Shown here piece by piece: positions 15,873-24,582 of a stretch of DNA of 64,000 nucleotides. The stretch is from Arthrobacter sp. B3I9. Lineage in GTDB: Bacteria > Actinomycetota > Actinomycetes > Actinomycetales > Micrococcaceae. Position 1 is the first letter of the stretch, and every line of letters starts with the position of its first letter. Below the pieces are notes generated by a model. It was not told the origin of the DNA. It made no database searches and saw nothing but the letters and a program-made list of their open reading frames with translations. The translations under genes and the position numbers were made by a program. The DNA is taken from positions 372,001 through 436,000 of the forward strand of contig NZ_JAUSYO010000001.1 of NCBI RefSeq assembly GCF_030816935.1, in the 5' to 3' direction.

Positions 15873-17344
15873 CCGAGGCCGCCCTGGGAGATGCCGGTGC
15901 CTTCGCGGGGGAGGGCGACGCCGGCCTGCTCAGTCCCGTCTCGGCGTCCCCTCTGGTGGCGGCGCTGACCGGCGACCGGGCGGTGCTGGCGGCGATCCTC
16001 GCCGTTGAATCCGGCTGGGCCGCGGTGCTGGAGGGGGCGGGCCTGGCACCTGACGGTTCCGCCGCCGTCGTCGCCTCCGCTGCCGAGGCCGGGCGCTACG
16101 ACGTGGCCGACATTGCGTTGCGTGCCCAGGGCGGCGCTAACCCGGTGATCCCCCTGCTGTCCGACCTCCGGAAAAAGGTTGCGGCGCTGGACACCGCCGC
16201 TATCGGCGCCGGAGAGGCGGTGCACGCCTCGCTGACCAGCCAGGACGTCCTGGACACCGCCCTGATGCTGCTGGCCCGCAACACAGTGGAGGCGGTGCTC
16301 GGCGACCTGAAACGCACGACGGCGGCGCTCGCCGCCTTGGCGGAGGAGCATGCGGGCACGCTGTGCGTGGGCAGGAGCCTGACGCAGCATTCCCTTCCCT
16401 TTACGTTTGGCCTGAGGGCTGCGCAGTGGTTCCAGGGCCTGGCCGCCGCGGGCCGGCAGCTTGAGGCCCTGGACCTGCCGGTCCAGTTCGGCGGTGCCGC
16501 AGGAACGCTCGCAGCCGGAACCGTGCTGACGTCCGGCTCTGCGGAGACCCCGTTCGGCCTCGCCGATGCGCTGGCATCCCAGCTGGGGCTGGCCCTCGCC
16601 GCAGCTCCCTGGCACACCAACCGGCTGCCGGTGACGTCCCTGGGCCATGCGCTGGCTTCCGTGCTGGACGCCTCCGGCAAGATCGCCGCCGACGTCCTGT
16701 TCCTCAGCCGCCCGGAAGTTGCCGAGCTCGCGGAGCCGCGCGCTGCGGGCCGCGGCGTCTCCTCCGCCATGCCGCACAAGCAGAACCCCGTGTTGTCGGT
16801 ACTGGTCCGCAGCGCCGCGCTGCAGGCCCCGGGCCTGGCCGCCCAGCTGCACCTCGCCGCCGCCAACTTCAACGATGAACGCCCCGACGGCGCGTGGCAC
16901 ATCGAGTGGCCGGCGCTCCGGCAGCTCCTGGCCCTGGCGCTCGGGGCGGCCGGACATCTCCGCGAGCTGGCCGAAGGGCTGCAGGTCTTCCCGGATGCCA
17001 TGCGCCGCACCCTGGACCTGGGCGGACCGTTGCTGGTGGCAGAGGGCGTGGGCGCCGCCGTGGGCCCGCTGCTCCAGGAGAAGGACGGCCGCAACGGCAA
17101 GCAGCAGCTCCAGGACGTGGTCGACCAGACCCTGCAGGCGCCCCCCGCCGAGCAGGCAGCCACATACCGGAGGCTGCTCCGGAAGGCTGTACCCGCCGGT
17201 GTGCTCACCGACCTGCGGCTTCAGGAGCTGCTTGATCCCGCGAGTTACCTGGGCCAGGCCCCGGAAATATCCCGGAGAATCCTTGCTGCCTACCCCGAAT
17301 TTGTCCCCCCGAACACCGACGCGAACGGAGCCCGCCGTGGCTAA
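15869..17344 (+). CDS. pcaB: 3-Carboxy-cis,cis-muconate cycloisomerase
   Basis: A 491-residue member of the fumarase/aspartase superfamily with the signature SSAMPHKQNP near 298-307. It lactonises 3-carboxy-cis,cis-muconate to 4-carboxymuconolactone, the next step after PcaHG. The start is GTG at 15869 overlapping the pcaG stop. The length is slightly above the roughly 450 residues common in proteobacteria. It overlaps pcaD by 8 nt, so translation of G-B-D-C is coupled. Confidence 0.93.
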   Translation: MTEAALGDAGAFAGEGDAGLLSPVSASPLVAALTGDRAVLAAILAVESGWAAVLEGAGLAPDGSAAVVASAAEAGRYDVADIALRAQGGANPVIPLLSDLRKKVAALDTAAIGAGEAVHASLTSQDVLDTALMLLARNTVEAVLGDLKRTTAALAALAEEHAGTLCVGRSLTQHSLPFTFGLRAAQWFQGLAAAGRQLEALDLPVQFGGAAGTLAAGTVLTSGSAETPFGLADALASQLGLALAAAPWHTNRLPVTSLGHALASVLDASGKIAADVLFLSRPEVAELAEPRAAGRGVSSAMPHKQNPVLSVLVRSAALQAPGLAAQLHLAAANFNDERPDGAWHIEWPALRQLLALALGAAGHLRELAEGLQVFPDAMRRTLDLGGPLLVAEGVGAAVGPLLQEKDGRNGKQQLQDVVDQTLQAPPAEQAATYRRLLRKAVPAGVLTDLRLQELLDPASYLGQAPEISRRILAAYPEFVPPNTDANGARRG

Positions 17345-18170
17345 ACCAGTTCTGAAAGCCGCACTGCTTTCGCCCCAGCGCCCCCTCGGGGACCATCCCC
17401 TGCTGGTCGTGGGACCGTCCCTGGGCACCTCCTCCATCCTGTGGAACAGGGTCGCCTCCCTGCTGGGCAACGACTACGACGTGGTGGCGTGGGACCTGCC
17501 CGGCCACGGCGTCTCCCCGGCCGCCACCGAAACCTTCGACGTCCCGGCGTTGGCCGACGCCGTGATGGACCTCGTCCATTCCATCGCCCCCGGCGAGGCG
17601 TTCCATTACGCCGGCGTGTCACTGGGTGGAGCCACCGGCCTGCAGCTCGGCATCAAACACGGGGAACGGCTCCGGAGCCTTTCCGTGCAGTGCAGCGGCG
17701 CCAGGATCGGCACGCCGGAGGGCTGGCTGGAGCGTGCCGAAACGGTCCGCACCCAGGGAACGCCGGTGATGATCCAAGGCTCGGCGCAGCGCTGGTTCGC
17801 GCCGGGCTTCCTGGACCGCGAACCCGAGTTCGGCAGCCGTCTCCTGCACTCGCTGCGGGACGCAGACCGCTTCAGCTACGCCTTTTGCTGCGAAGCGCTG
17901 GCCGCATTCGACGTCCGCGAGGAACTGGGCAGCATCCGCGTTCCCACCCAAGTGATCGCAGGTGCACTGGACGACGTTGCCACGCCGTCGATGGCAGAGG
18001 AAGTGGCCGCGGGAATCACCGCCGGCGGCGGCACCGCCACCGCCGTCACGCTTGAGGGTGTGGCGCACCAGGCCCCCGCGGAAGCACCCGCACACGTCGC
18101 CGACCTGATGCGCAGCCTTATCAACTGGGCCGAATCGACCTGGGCTGAATCGAAGGGAGCGGACGCATGA
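17337..18170 (+). CDS. pcaD: 3-Oxoadipate enol-lactonase
   Basis: A 277-residue alpha/beta hydrolase with nucleophile Ser95 in GVSLGG, Asp212 or Asp213 in GALDDVATP and His244 in GVAHQAP. It hydrolyses beta-ketoadipate enol-lactone to beta-ketoadipate. The start is GTG at 17337, overlapping pcaB by 8 nt; upstream in-frame codons lie inside pcaB and are not part of the protein. In several actinobacteria PcaD and PcaC are fused as PcaL; here they are separate genes with a 4-nt overlap (ATGA). Confidence 0.93.
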   Translation: MAKPVLKAALLSPQRPLGDHPLLVVGPSLGTSSILWNRVASLLGNDYDVVAWDLPGHGVSPAATETFDVPALADAVMDLVHSIAPGEAFHYAGVSLGGATGLQLGIKHGERLRSLSVQCSGARIGTPEGWLERAETVRTQGTPVMIQGSAQRWFAPGFLDREPEFGSRLLHSLRDADRFSYAFCCEALAAFDVREELGSIRVPTQVIAGALDDVATPSMAEEVAAGITAGGGTATAVTLEGVAHQAPAEAPAHVADLMRSLINWAESTWAESKGADA

Positions 18171-18661
18171 GCACGGACACCTCCCGGCACGGCCCCGAGC
18201 GCAACGGGGTGGTCCAGCCGGGCGCCACCAGCCAGGAAATTTACGACGGCGGCATGGCGGTCCGGCGCGAAGTGCTCGGCAACGCGCACGTGGACCGGGC
18301 CAACGCCAAGAAGGATGATTTCACCGAGGACTTCCAGGACATGATCACGCGGATAGCGTGGGGTGGCATCTGGACACGCCCCGGGTTGACGCGGCAGATG
18401 CGCTCCGCCGTCACCATCACCGCCATGGTGGCGCACGGGCATTGGGAGGAACTGGCGATGCATATCCGCGCCGCGGTCACCAATGGCCTCAGCAGGGACG
18501 AGATCAAGGAAATCCTGTTGCAGACAGCGATCTACTGCGGGGTCCCCTCCGCCAACACCGCCTTCAAGACAGCCCAGCAGGTCTTCCATGCAATGGACAA
18601 CACAGCAATGGACAACACAGACATGGATGCCCAGGAAACATCCACCGCGACAACACCATAA
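18167..18661 (+). CDS. pcaC: 4-Carboxymuconolactone decarboxylase
   Basis: A 164-residue CMD-family protein. The conserved core runs from about 30 to 140, including TRPGLTRQMRSAVTI, MVAHGHWEELAMHIRAA and YCGVPSANTAFK. It decarboxylates 4-carboxymuconolactone to the enol-lactone used by PcaD. The last 25 residues are a low-complexity Met/Asp/Asn/Thr tail created by a 15-bp tandem duplication and are not expected to be catalytic. The ATG overlaps the pcaD stop by 4 nt. Confidence 0.93.
   Translation: MSTDTSRHGPERNGVVQPGATSQEIYDGGMAVRREVLGNAHVDRANAKKDDFTEDFQDMITRIAWGGIWTRPGLTRQMRSAVTITAMVAHGHWEELAMHIRAAVTNGLSRDEIKEILLQTAIYCGVPSANTAFKTAQQVFHAMDNTAMDNTDMDAQETSTATTP
18591..18620 (+). repeat. Perfect 15-bp tandem duplication at the 3' end of pcaC
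   Basis: The unit CAATGGACAACACAG occurs twice in direct succession (18591-18605 and 18606-18620), encoding AMDNT-AMDNT in the PcaC tail. It keeps frame, so PcaC is only lengthened by five residues. Replication slippage is the simple explanation. Confidence 0.9.
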
Positions 18662-18690
18662 TTTCGCTCACCCAGAATCAGAGGAGCACA

Positions 18691-19924
18691 ATGAACCACG
18701 CTTTTGTGTACGACGCCGTGCGCACCCCGTTCGGCAAGTTCGGCGGCGGGCTCGCGGCCGTCCGGCCCGATGACCTCGCCGCACACGTGATCAGAGAATC
18801 CGTGAAGCGGGCCCCGGGGCTCGACGTCGACCGCATCGATGAGGTGGTGTTCGGCAACGCGAACGGGGCCGGTGAGGAAAACCGGAACGTCGCCCGGATG
18901 GGCACGCTGCTGGCCGGCCTGCCGGTGTCCATTCCTGGCACCACCGTCAACCGGCTCTGCGGGTCCTCGCTGGACGCCGCGATCATTGCCTCGCGCCAGA
19001 TCAACACCGGCGACGCCGACCTGGTGCTGGTGGGCGGGGTCGAATCCATGTCCCGCGCGCCCTGGGTGCTGCCCAAGACCGAGAAGCCGTATCCCGCCGG
19101 GGACCTGACCCTGGCCTCCACCACCTTGGGCTGGCGGCTCGTCAACAAGGCCATGCCGGCCGAGTGGACCATCTCGCTGGGGGAGGCCACCGAGCGGCTC
19201 CGTGAGAAGTACGGGGTGACGCGCGGGCAGCAGGACCAGTTCGCCGCTGATTCGCACAACCTTGCCGCCGCCGCCTGGGACGAGGGTTTTTACGACAACC
19301 TCGTCACGGTCGTCCCCGGCACGGACCTGCCCCGGGACGAAGGCATCCGCCCCGGTTCCACGCCGGAGAAGCTCGCTGCCTTGAAGACCGTGTTCCGCAA
19401 AGAACCCGAAGGCGCCGAAGTCGGCGGCACCGTCACGGCCGGAAATGCTTCCCCGTTGTCCGACGGCGCCTCCGCGGCCTGGGTCGGCAAGCGAGAACGC
19501 CGCCGGGCTGCTCGGGATGGAGCCGCTGGCCCGCATCGCAGGGCGGGGCGCGCACGGCAACGATCCGCAGTTCTTCGGCTACGCGCCGGTGGAAGCGGCG
19601 AACAAGGCCCTGGCAAAGGCGGGCATCGGGTGGGACCAGGTGGGCGCCGTCGAACTCAACGAAGCCTTCGCCGCGCAGTCCCTGGCCTGCATCAATGCCT
19701 GGGGCATCGACCCGTCCATCGTGAACCGGCACGGCGGCGCCATCGCGATGGGGCACCCGCTGGGCGCGTCGGGTACCAGGATCCTGGGCACCCTGGCCCG
19801 GAGCCTGCAGGCCTCCGGTGAACGCTGGGGCGTCGCGGCGATCTGCATCGGCGTCGGCCAGGGCCTCGCCGTCGTTCTCGAAAACATGACTGCCGCTCCG
19901 TCGGCACAAACCAGTAAGGCGTAA
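18691..19924 (+). pseudogene. pcaF: Beta-ketoadipyl-CoA thiolase, apparent +1 frameshift
   Basis: Thiolase that would split beta-ketoadipyl-CoA into succinyl-CoA and acetyl-CoA. The first about 266 codons from ATG 18691 hold the acylation Cys90 (NRLCGSS). At 19489-19490 the run GGCAAGCGAG has one extra A compared with GGCAGCGAG, which would read WVGSENAAGLLG. After it the protein continues in the +1 frame (ENAAGLLGMEPLARIAGRG, GGAIAMGHPLGASG with the catalytic His, CIGVGQG with the second Cys) to the stop at 19924. Without correction, translation runs out of frame to 19821. Both halves are well preserved, so this is either a very recent mutation or a sequencing error. Confidence 0.88.
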
Positions 19925-19927
19925 GGA

Positions 19928-20605
19928 ATGCTCACCTTCGTAGACACGGTCAACGAGGCCGTCGCCGGAATCAAGGACGGTTCCACTGTGATGATCGGCG
20001 GTTTCGGCAACGCCGGGCAGCCGTTCGAACTGATTGACGCGCTGATGGACTGCGGCGCAACCGACCTGACGGTGGTGAACAACAACGCCGGCCAGGGTGA
20101 CCAGGGCCTGGCGCTGCTGATCAAGGAAGGCCGGGTGAGGAAGATGATCTGCTCGTTCCCCCGGCAGTCCGACTCCTGGCATTTCGACACCAGGTTCCGC
20201 GCCGGCGAGATCGAGCTCGAACTCGTCCCGCAGGGCAACCTGGCCGAGCGGATCCGGGCCGCAGGCGCCGGGATCGGCGGGTTTTTCACGCCCACCGGCT
20301 ACGGGACCATGCTCGCAGAGGGGAAGGAAACCCGGATCCTCGACGGCCGGGGCCAGGTGTTCGAGACGCCCATCCACGCCGACGTCGCCCTGATCAAGGC
20401 GCTCAGGGCGGACGGCAAGGGAAACCTCGTCTACCGCAAGACCGCCCGGAACTTCGGCCCGATCATGGCCGCCGCCGCGAAACACACCGTGGCGCAGGTG
20501 TCCGAGATCGTCCCCACCGGCAGCCTGGACCCGGAAAACATCGTCACCCCCGGAATCTACGTCAACAGCATTGTCCGCGTACATGACACAGTGAAGGTGG
20601 CCTGA
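19928..20605 (+). CDS. pcaI: 3-Oxoadipate CoA-transferase subunit A
   Basis: A 225-residue alpha subunit of a class I CoA-transferase (VMIGGFGNAGQP at 21-32 with the glycine-rich CoA-binding loop, GFFTPTGYGT near 119-128). With PcaJ it moves CoA from succinyl-CoA to beta-ketoadipate. It starts 3 nt after the expected end of pcaF and is followed by pcaJ with a 1-nt gap. An acetate/acetoacetate CoA-transferase is the family alternative, but the operon settles the role. Confidence 0.92.
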   Translation: MLTFVDTVNEAVAGIKDGSTVMIGGFGNAGQPFELIDALMDCGATDLTVVNNNAGQGDQGLALLIKEGRVRKMICSFPRQSDSWHFDTRFRAGEIELELVPQGNLAERIRAAGAGIGGFFTPTGYGTMLAEGKETRILDGRGQVFETPIHADVALIKALRADGKGNLVYRKTARNFGPIMAAAAKHTVAQVSEIVPTGSLDPENIVTPGIYVNSIVRVHDTVKVA

Positions 20606-20606
20606 A

Positions 20607-21305
20607 ATGGGTGTGCAGTCGAATAACCAGCTCTCCGCCCCGGTCCAAGGCAGCGACAAGCCGCTGGGCCGCGACGATCTCGCCCGGCTCGTGGCCCGGG
20701 ACATCAAGCCCGGCTCGTTCGTGAACCTAGGGATCGGCCAGCCCACCCTCGTCTCGAACTACCTCGGGCCGGAGCAGAACATCACGCTCCACACCGAGAA
20801 CGGCATGCTCGGCATGGGCCCGGCAGCCGGAGGCGACGAGATCGACGGCGACCTCATCAACGCCGGCAAGATCCCTGTCACCGAACTGCCCGGGGCGTCC
20901 TACTTCCACCACGCCGATTCCTTCGCGATCATGCGCGGCGGACACCTGGACATCTGCGTCCTGGGCGCCTTCCAGGTTTCCGCCACCGGCGACCTGGCCA
21001 ACTGGCACACCGGCGCGCCCGATGCCATCCCGGCTGTCGGCGGCGCCATGGACCTCGCCACCGGGGCCAAGGACGTCTTCGTGATGATGACCCTGCTGAC
21101 CCGGGAAGGCGCCTCCAAGCTCGTAGAGACCTGCACCTACCCGCTGACCGGGATCGGTTGTGTCACCCGCGTGTACACGGACAAGGCGGTCTTCCTCACC
21201 GGGCCCGACGGCGTCGAGGTCCGCGAAACCTTCGGCTGCACCATGGATGAACTGCAGGAGATGGTGCCCGTGCCGCTCAAGGCGGCAGGCGCCGCGGAAA
21301 ACTGA
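20607..21305 (+). CDS. pcaJ: 3-Oxoadipate CoA-transferase subunit B
   Basis: A 232-residue beta subunit with the catalytic Glu64 in TENGMLGMGP, the class I CoA-transferase signature (usually SENG). GGHLDICVLGAFQVS and TGIGCVTRVYTD are further family blocks. It is the last structural gene of the catabolic operon; the IclR-type gene follows after 50 nt. Confidence 0.92.
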   Translation: MGVQSNNQLSAPVQGSDKPLGRDDLARLVARDIKPGSFVNLGIGQPTLVSNYLGPEQNITLHTENGMLGMGPAAGGDEIDGDLINAGKIPVTELPGASYFHHADSFAIMRGGHLDICVLGAFQVSATGDLANWHTGAPDAIPAVGGAMDLATGAKDVFVMMTLLTREGASKLVETCTYPLTGIGCVTRVYTDKAVFLTGPDGVEVRETFGCTMDELQEMVPVPLKAAGAAEN

Positions 21306-21355
21306 GCACACGGCTGTCCCGCGTATACAGTGTTGCGAGACCATGAGGGGCAGAA

Positions 21356-22171
21356 ATGATTGAGGCAGCAAACGGCGCGCGGGCCGGCAGTCCGCCCGCA
21401 GCCAGCGACCAGTATGTGCAGTCGCTGGCGCGTGGGCTGGCAGTGATCCGCGCCTTCGACACGGACCACCCGAAGATGACGCTGTCCGAGGTGGCAGCCC
21501 GGACAAGCCTCACCCGGGCCACCGCGCGGCGATTCCTCTACACGCTCGTGGAACTAGGGTACGTCCGCACCGACGGGAAGATCTTCGCGCTGACCGCCAA
21601 GGTGTTGCAGCTGGGCTACGCCTACCTGTCCGGCTTATCCCTGCCCCAGCTCGCGCAGCCGCACCTCGAGGAACTCTCGCTGCAGCTTGGCGAGTCAACG
21701 TCCGCAGCAGTGCTGGAGGGGACGGACATCGCCTATATCGCCCGCGTTGCCACCCGCCGGATCATGACTGTCGGCATCACGGTCGGAACCCGCTTCCCGG
21801 CCTACGCAACGTCGATGGGGCGCGTCCTCCTCGCGGGGCTCCCGGCCCCCGAACTTAAGCAGTACCTCGCCGTCGCCGATATCCGCCCCCTGACCCCGAG
21901 GGCGATCGGGAGCAGGGAGGAACTGCTGGTCGAGCTGGCAGCGGTCCGCACCCAGGGCTGGTGTTTGCTGGACCAGGAACTCGAGCTGGGCCTGATGTCC
22001 GTCGCGGCTCCTGTCCACGACGGACCCAAGGTGGTGGCCGCCATCAACGTCTCATTGCAGGCCCAGTCTGTGGCAGTCCAAGCCGATCCGGACGCCTACC
22101 TGGAGGCGGTGCGGAAGGCCGTCGTGGCGACAGCGGATGTCATCTCTGCGGACCTTTCCGCCGGGCGCTGA
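21356..22171 (+). CDS. pcaR: PcaR/PcaU/PobR-type IclR regulator of the beta-ketoadipate pathway
   Basis: A 271-residue IclR-family protein with the N-terminal YVQSLARGLAVIRAFDTDHP that marks the PcaR/PobR branch, an HTH at about 45-65 (TLSEVAARTSLTRATARRFLYTL) and an effector domain with GTRFPAYATSMGRVLLAGL. Such regulators bind protocatechuate or beta-ketoadipate and usually activate pca genes. ATG at 21356 follows GAGGGGCAGAA. It lies directly behind pcaJ and is convergent with the next gene (3 nt apart). Confidence 0.88.
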   Translation: MIEAANGARAGSPPAASDQYVQSLARGLAVIRAFDTDHPKMTLSEVAARTSLTRATARRFLYTLVELGYVRTDGKIFALTAKVLQLGYAYLSGLSLPQLAQPHLEELSLQLGESTSAAVLEGTDIAYIARVATRRIMTVGITVGTRFPAYATSMGRVLLAGLPAPELKQYLAVADIRPLTPRAIGSREELLVELAAVRTQGWCLLDQELELGLMSVAAPVHDGPKVVAAINVSLQAQSVAVQADPDAYLEAVRKAVVATADVISADLSAGR

Positions 22172-22174
22172 ACG

Positions 22175-22414
22175 TCACTCGTCCAGGTCTTCCACGGGCG
22201 CGGTGGACACGGTGATGGTGACTCCGGCGGCACCATCCCGGATTTTGAGGCGCAGGTCCTTGCCCACGAGCGAGGTGTGGATGTCCTCGCTGCCCTCGGG
22301 CGCCAGCTGCTCGGCGAGCCGTGTGACCGCTAGCGCCATTGCCCGTCCCCAGTCGTGCGGATCCGTGCTGGACGCCTCGGCATCGGCTGAGTAGTTTTCC
22401 TGTGGTTCCGTCAT
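22175..22414 (-). CDS. Small hypothetical protein, 79 residues
   Basis: Acidic protein (MTEPQENYSADAEASST...KIRDGAAGVTITVSTAPVEDLDE) without a recognised domain or membrane segment. ATG at 22414 is preceded by GAGGGGG; the longer in-frame reading upstream is Arg/Pro-rich and unlike protein. It lies alone between convergent pcaR and the divergent lipid kinase gene, with about 230 nt to the latter that would hold both promoters. Function unknown. Confidence 0.65.
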   Translation of the reverse strand: MTEPQENYSADAEASSTDPHDWGRAMALAVTRLAEQLAPEGSEDIHTSLVGKDLRLKIRDGAAGVTITVSTAPVEDLDE

Positions 22415-22642
22415 GTGCCCCCTCTTCCCGTGTCCGGAGTCCGCCTGTCCGGCTGGTCCGGGCACGCTGCGGCGGGTCCATCGGAAAGGCCCCGGCCCGC
22501 TCCAGTACATAAGCATGGCCAGTTTAGTGACGCGCGCGCGTGAACGTCCACGTTCAGCGGCCCCGCTGCCTAAGTTACGCGGGCATCTCCCGCTAGGCTT
22601 TCCCTGGGGATAGTTTCCGCCCCCTTGCCCGTGAAGGACACC

Positions 22643-23584
22643 ATGACAGAGATTAACGCCGCGCCTGAGAGCGGAACACCCACCAGGCGAGCCGCCGTGA
22701 TCGTCAACCCTGCCAAGTCTGTCGGACCGGCACTGCAGGGCGCCATCTTCCGCCTCTGCGAGACCCAGGGCTGGGCCGAGCCGCTATGGCTTGAGACCAC
22801 GGTGGAGGACCCCGGGACCGGGCAGGCCCGCCAGGCGCTGGAACAGGGAGTCGACGTCGTCATAGCCGCAGGCGGCGACGGCACCGTGCGTTGCGTGGCT
22901 GAGGTTCTTGCAGGCACCGGAACCCCGATGGGCCTGGTGCCGCTGGGCACCGGGAACCTGCTGGCGCGGAACCTCGGCGTTGACATCAGCGACCCGGTAT
23001 CGGCCTGCTTCGACGTCCTGAACGGCAGCGACAGGTCCGTGGACGTCGTCAAGGCAACCTTTGACCGGTCGGACGACGAGCAGCTCTTTTTGGTGATGGC
23101 CGGACTGGGGTATGACGCCGCCATCATGGCCGACACCGTCGACGTCCTGAAGGACCGGATGGGCTGGCTCGCCTACGTCGAAGCAGGCATCCGTAAACTT
23201 CCCGGCAAGCCGGTGCGGGCGCGGATCAGCATCGACGGCGCGGAGCCCGTCCGCCGCCGTATCCGCAGCGTCATGATCGGCAACTGCGGCCGGATCATGG
23301 GCGGCATTGAGATCTTCCCCGAGGCGAAGGTGGACGACGGCGTGCTGGACCTGCTGATCCTGTCCCCCCGCGGACGGCTCGGCTGGCTCGGTGTCATTGC
23401 CGGAATTTTCGGCAAGAACAAGAAAGAGACCGAGTCCGTGGAGTACTTCCAGGGGAAAACGGCGGAAATCACTCTGGAACACGAGCAGGAGTTCCAACTC
23501 GACGGCGACCATCTCGGCAGCGGCAGGCACCTGGCTGTAACCATGGAGCCGGACGCGCTCAAGATCAGGATGGCTGCCCTCTAG
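22643..23584 (+). CDS. Diacylglycerol/sphingosine kinase-family lipid kinase
   Basis: A 313-residue DAGK catalytic-domain protein (DgkB/LCB5 superfamily). The nucleotide-binding GGDGT motif is at 77-81, followed by PLGTGNLLARNLG (about 99-111). The C-terminal beta-sandwich contains DGVLDLLILSPRG and ends in a QLDGDHLG segment typical of the family. It probably phosphorylates diacylglycerol or a related lipid at the membrane surface. ATG at 22643 follows GAAGGA. It is convergent with the ACT-domain gene. Confidence 0.87.
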   Translation: MTEINAAPESGTPTRRAAVIVNPAKSVGPALQGAIFRLCETQGWAEPLWLETTVEDPGTGQARQALEQGVDVVIAAGGDGTVRCVAEVLAGTGTPMGLVPLGTGNLLARNLGVDISDPVSACFDVLNGSDRSVDVVKATFDRSDDEQLFLVMAGLGYDAAIMADTVDVLKDRMGWLAYVEAGIRKLPGKPVRARISIDGAEPVRRRIRSVMIGNCGRIMGGIEIFPEAKVDDGVLDLLILSPRGRLGWLGVIAGIFGKNKKETESVEYFQGKTAEITLEHEQEFQLDGDHLGSGRHLAVTMEPDALKIRMAAL

Positions 23585-23590
23585 GCGGGT

Positions 23591-24487
23591 TCAGCCAGCC
23601 AGGGAGGGTTTTCCGGCGGAAGGCGGCGCGGCCGACTGGTGCGCGAGGATTTCTGCGAGTTCGGCCAGGCGGTGGGCCCGCGCGGACTCCGCCGGCGTGA
23701 ACGGTTCCCCGGGCCGGGAGAAGGTGATCGGGCCGTGCCACGCGGTCGGGATCCGCAGGAGGGTGCCTTCCCGTGCGGGGCCGCCTTCCGCGGGACCGGT
23801 GTCCGCATCCGGCGTCGGTTCGATGCGCGCGTGCAGCAGCTCTGCCACTGCCAGCGGCAGCTCCTCGGGGTTTCCCGCAATCCGCGCTGCCAGGCTCAGC
23901 GCACCGGTCTGCCCGTCCGCCATCGCCAGTGCGGTGGTGGGCCATGCCTGTGGTTCAGCCCCTCCGCCCTCGCGGAGCGCCCGCACCACTTCACCTTCGC
24001 TGAGCGAACCGGGCGCGGAGAGCACAAACTCGTCAAGTACCCCGTCCGCAACCGGGTGGACGTGGAGACTGAGGATATTGGCGTCCAGCCGGTCGAGCGA
24101 CCGCGTCACTTTCAGCAACGAACCGGGCGTGTCGGCCAATACTGTCCGGGCCCGCCACAGTGCCGGCGCCGCGGCCAGCTTCCGGCGGTGGCGCAGCGCA
24201 GGTGCGTGCAGCCAGCTGCGCAACATCCGGGCCGCGGATGGCTCCGCCACCCAGATCACCAGGATCGTGGCGGTCAGGGTCAGCACCAGCACCTTGGCCA
24301 GGTAGGGCAGATGGGTTTCCACCACCGCGGCATGCACCAGCAGCTCGATGGGCAGCATCACCGCGATGTTGGCCAGCGTCAGACGGGCCTTGGTGGGCTC
24401 GGGCATCAGGCCGCACACTTCACAGCTCAGCTCGGACGCGGCAGGGACCGCGGAACTTCCGTTGGCTTTGGGCTTCATGGCTTCCAT
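23591..24487 (-). CDS. ACT-domain membrane protein
   Basis: A 298-residue protein with two hydrophobic helices in about residues 37-85 (IAVMLPIELLVHAAVV and LAKVLVLTLTATILVIWVA). These are followed by an ACT-like regulatory domain (TVLADTPGSLLKVTRSLDRL, about 114-133, then ILSLHVHPVADGVLDEFVL) and a Pro/Ala-rich tail. ACT domains bind small ligands such as amino acids, but none can be named. A Cys-rich LSCEVCGL patch is near the N-terminus. ATG at 24487 is used; ATG at 24478 is possible. No enzymatic domain is present. Confidence 0.7.
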   Translation of the reverse strand: MEAMKPKANGSSAVPAASELSCEVCGLMPEPTKARLTLANIAVMLPIELLVHAAVVETHLPYLAKVLVLTLTATILVIWVAEPSAARMLRSWLHAPALRHRRKLAAAPALWRARTVLADTPGSLLKVTRSLDRLDANILSLHVHPVADGVLDEFVLSAPGSLSEGEVVRALREGGGAEPQAWPTTALAMADGQTGALSLAARIAGNPEELPLAVAELLHARIEPTPDADTGPAEGGPAREGTLLRIPTAWHGPITFSRPGEPFTPAESARAHRLAELAEILAHQSAAPPSAGKPSLAG

Positions 24488-24554
24488 GATGTCCCGCGGC
24501 TGTTTCCGGACGGTTGCGGTTGAGTGAAGTCGGTGCGAAGAATCATTGAGCGGG

Positions 24555-24576
24555 CCGGCCGCGAAGCTGCGGCCGG
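24555..24576 (-). terminator. Short hairpin downstream of mscL
   Basis: CCGGCCGC and GCGGCCGG (24555-24562, 24569-24576) form an 8-bp GC stem with a 6-nt loop, 6 nt beyond the mscL stop on the minus strand. There is no T tract, so termination strength is doubtful. Confidence 0.4.
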
Positions 24577-24582
24577 GAGCCC

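Noticed and set aside
16096-17208. Long open frames antisense to pcaB and to many other genes
   Set aside because: They are Arg/Ser/Pro-rich, lack family motifs and follow from high GC3; the sense strand carries clear enzyme signatures.
19445-19924. Second half of pcaF read as an independent gene
   Set aside because: Its first about 15 residues are Pro/Arg-rich out-of-frame sequence; homology to thiolase starts exactly at the frameshift, so it is the 3' part of one gene.
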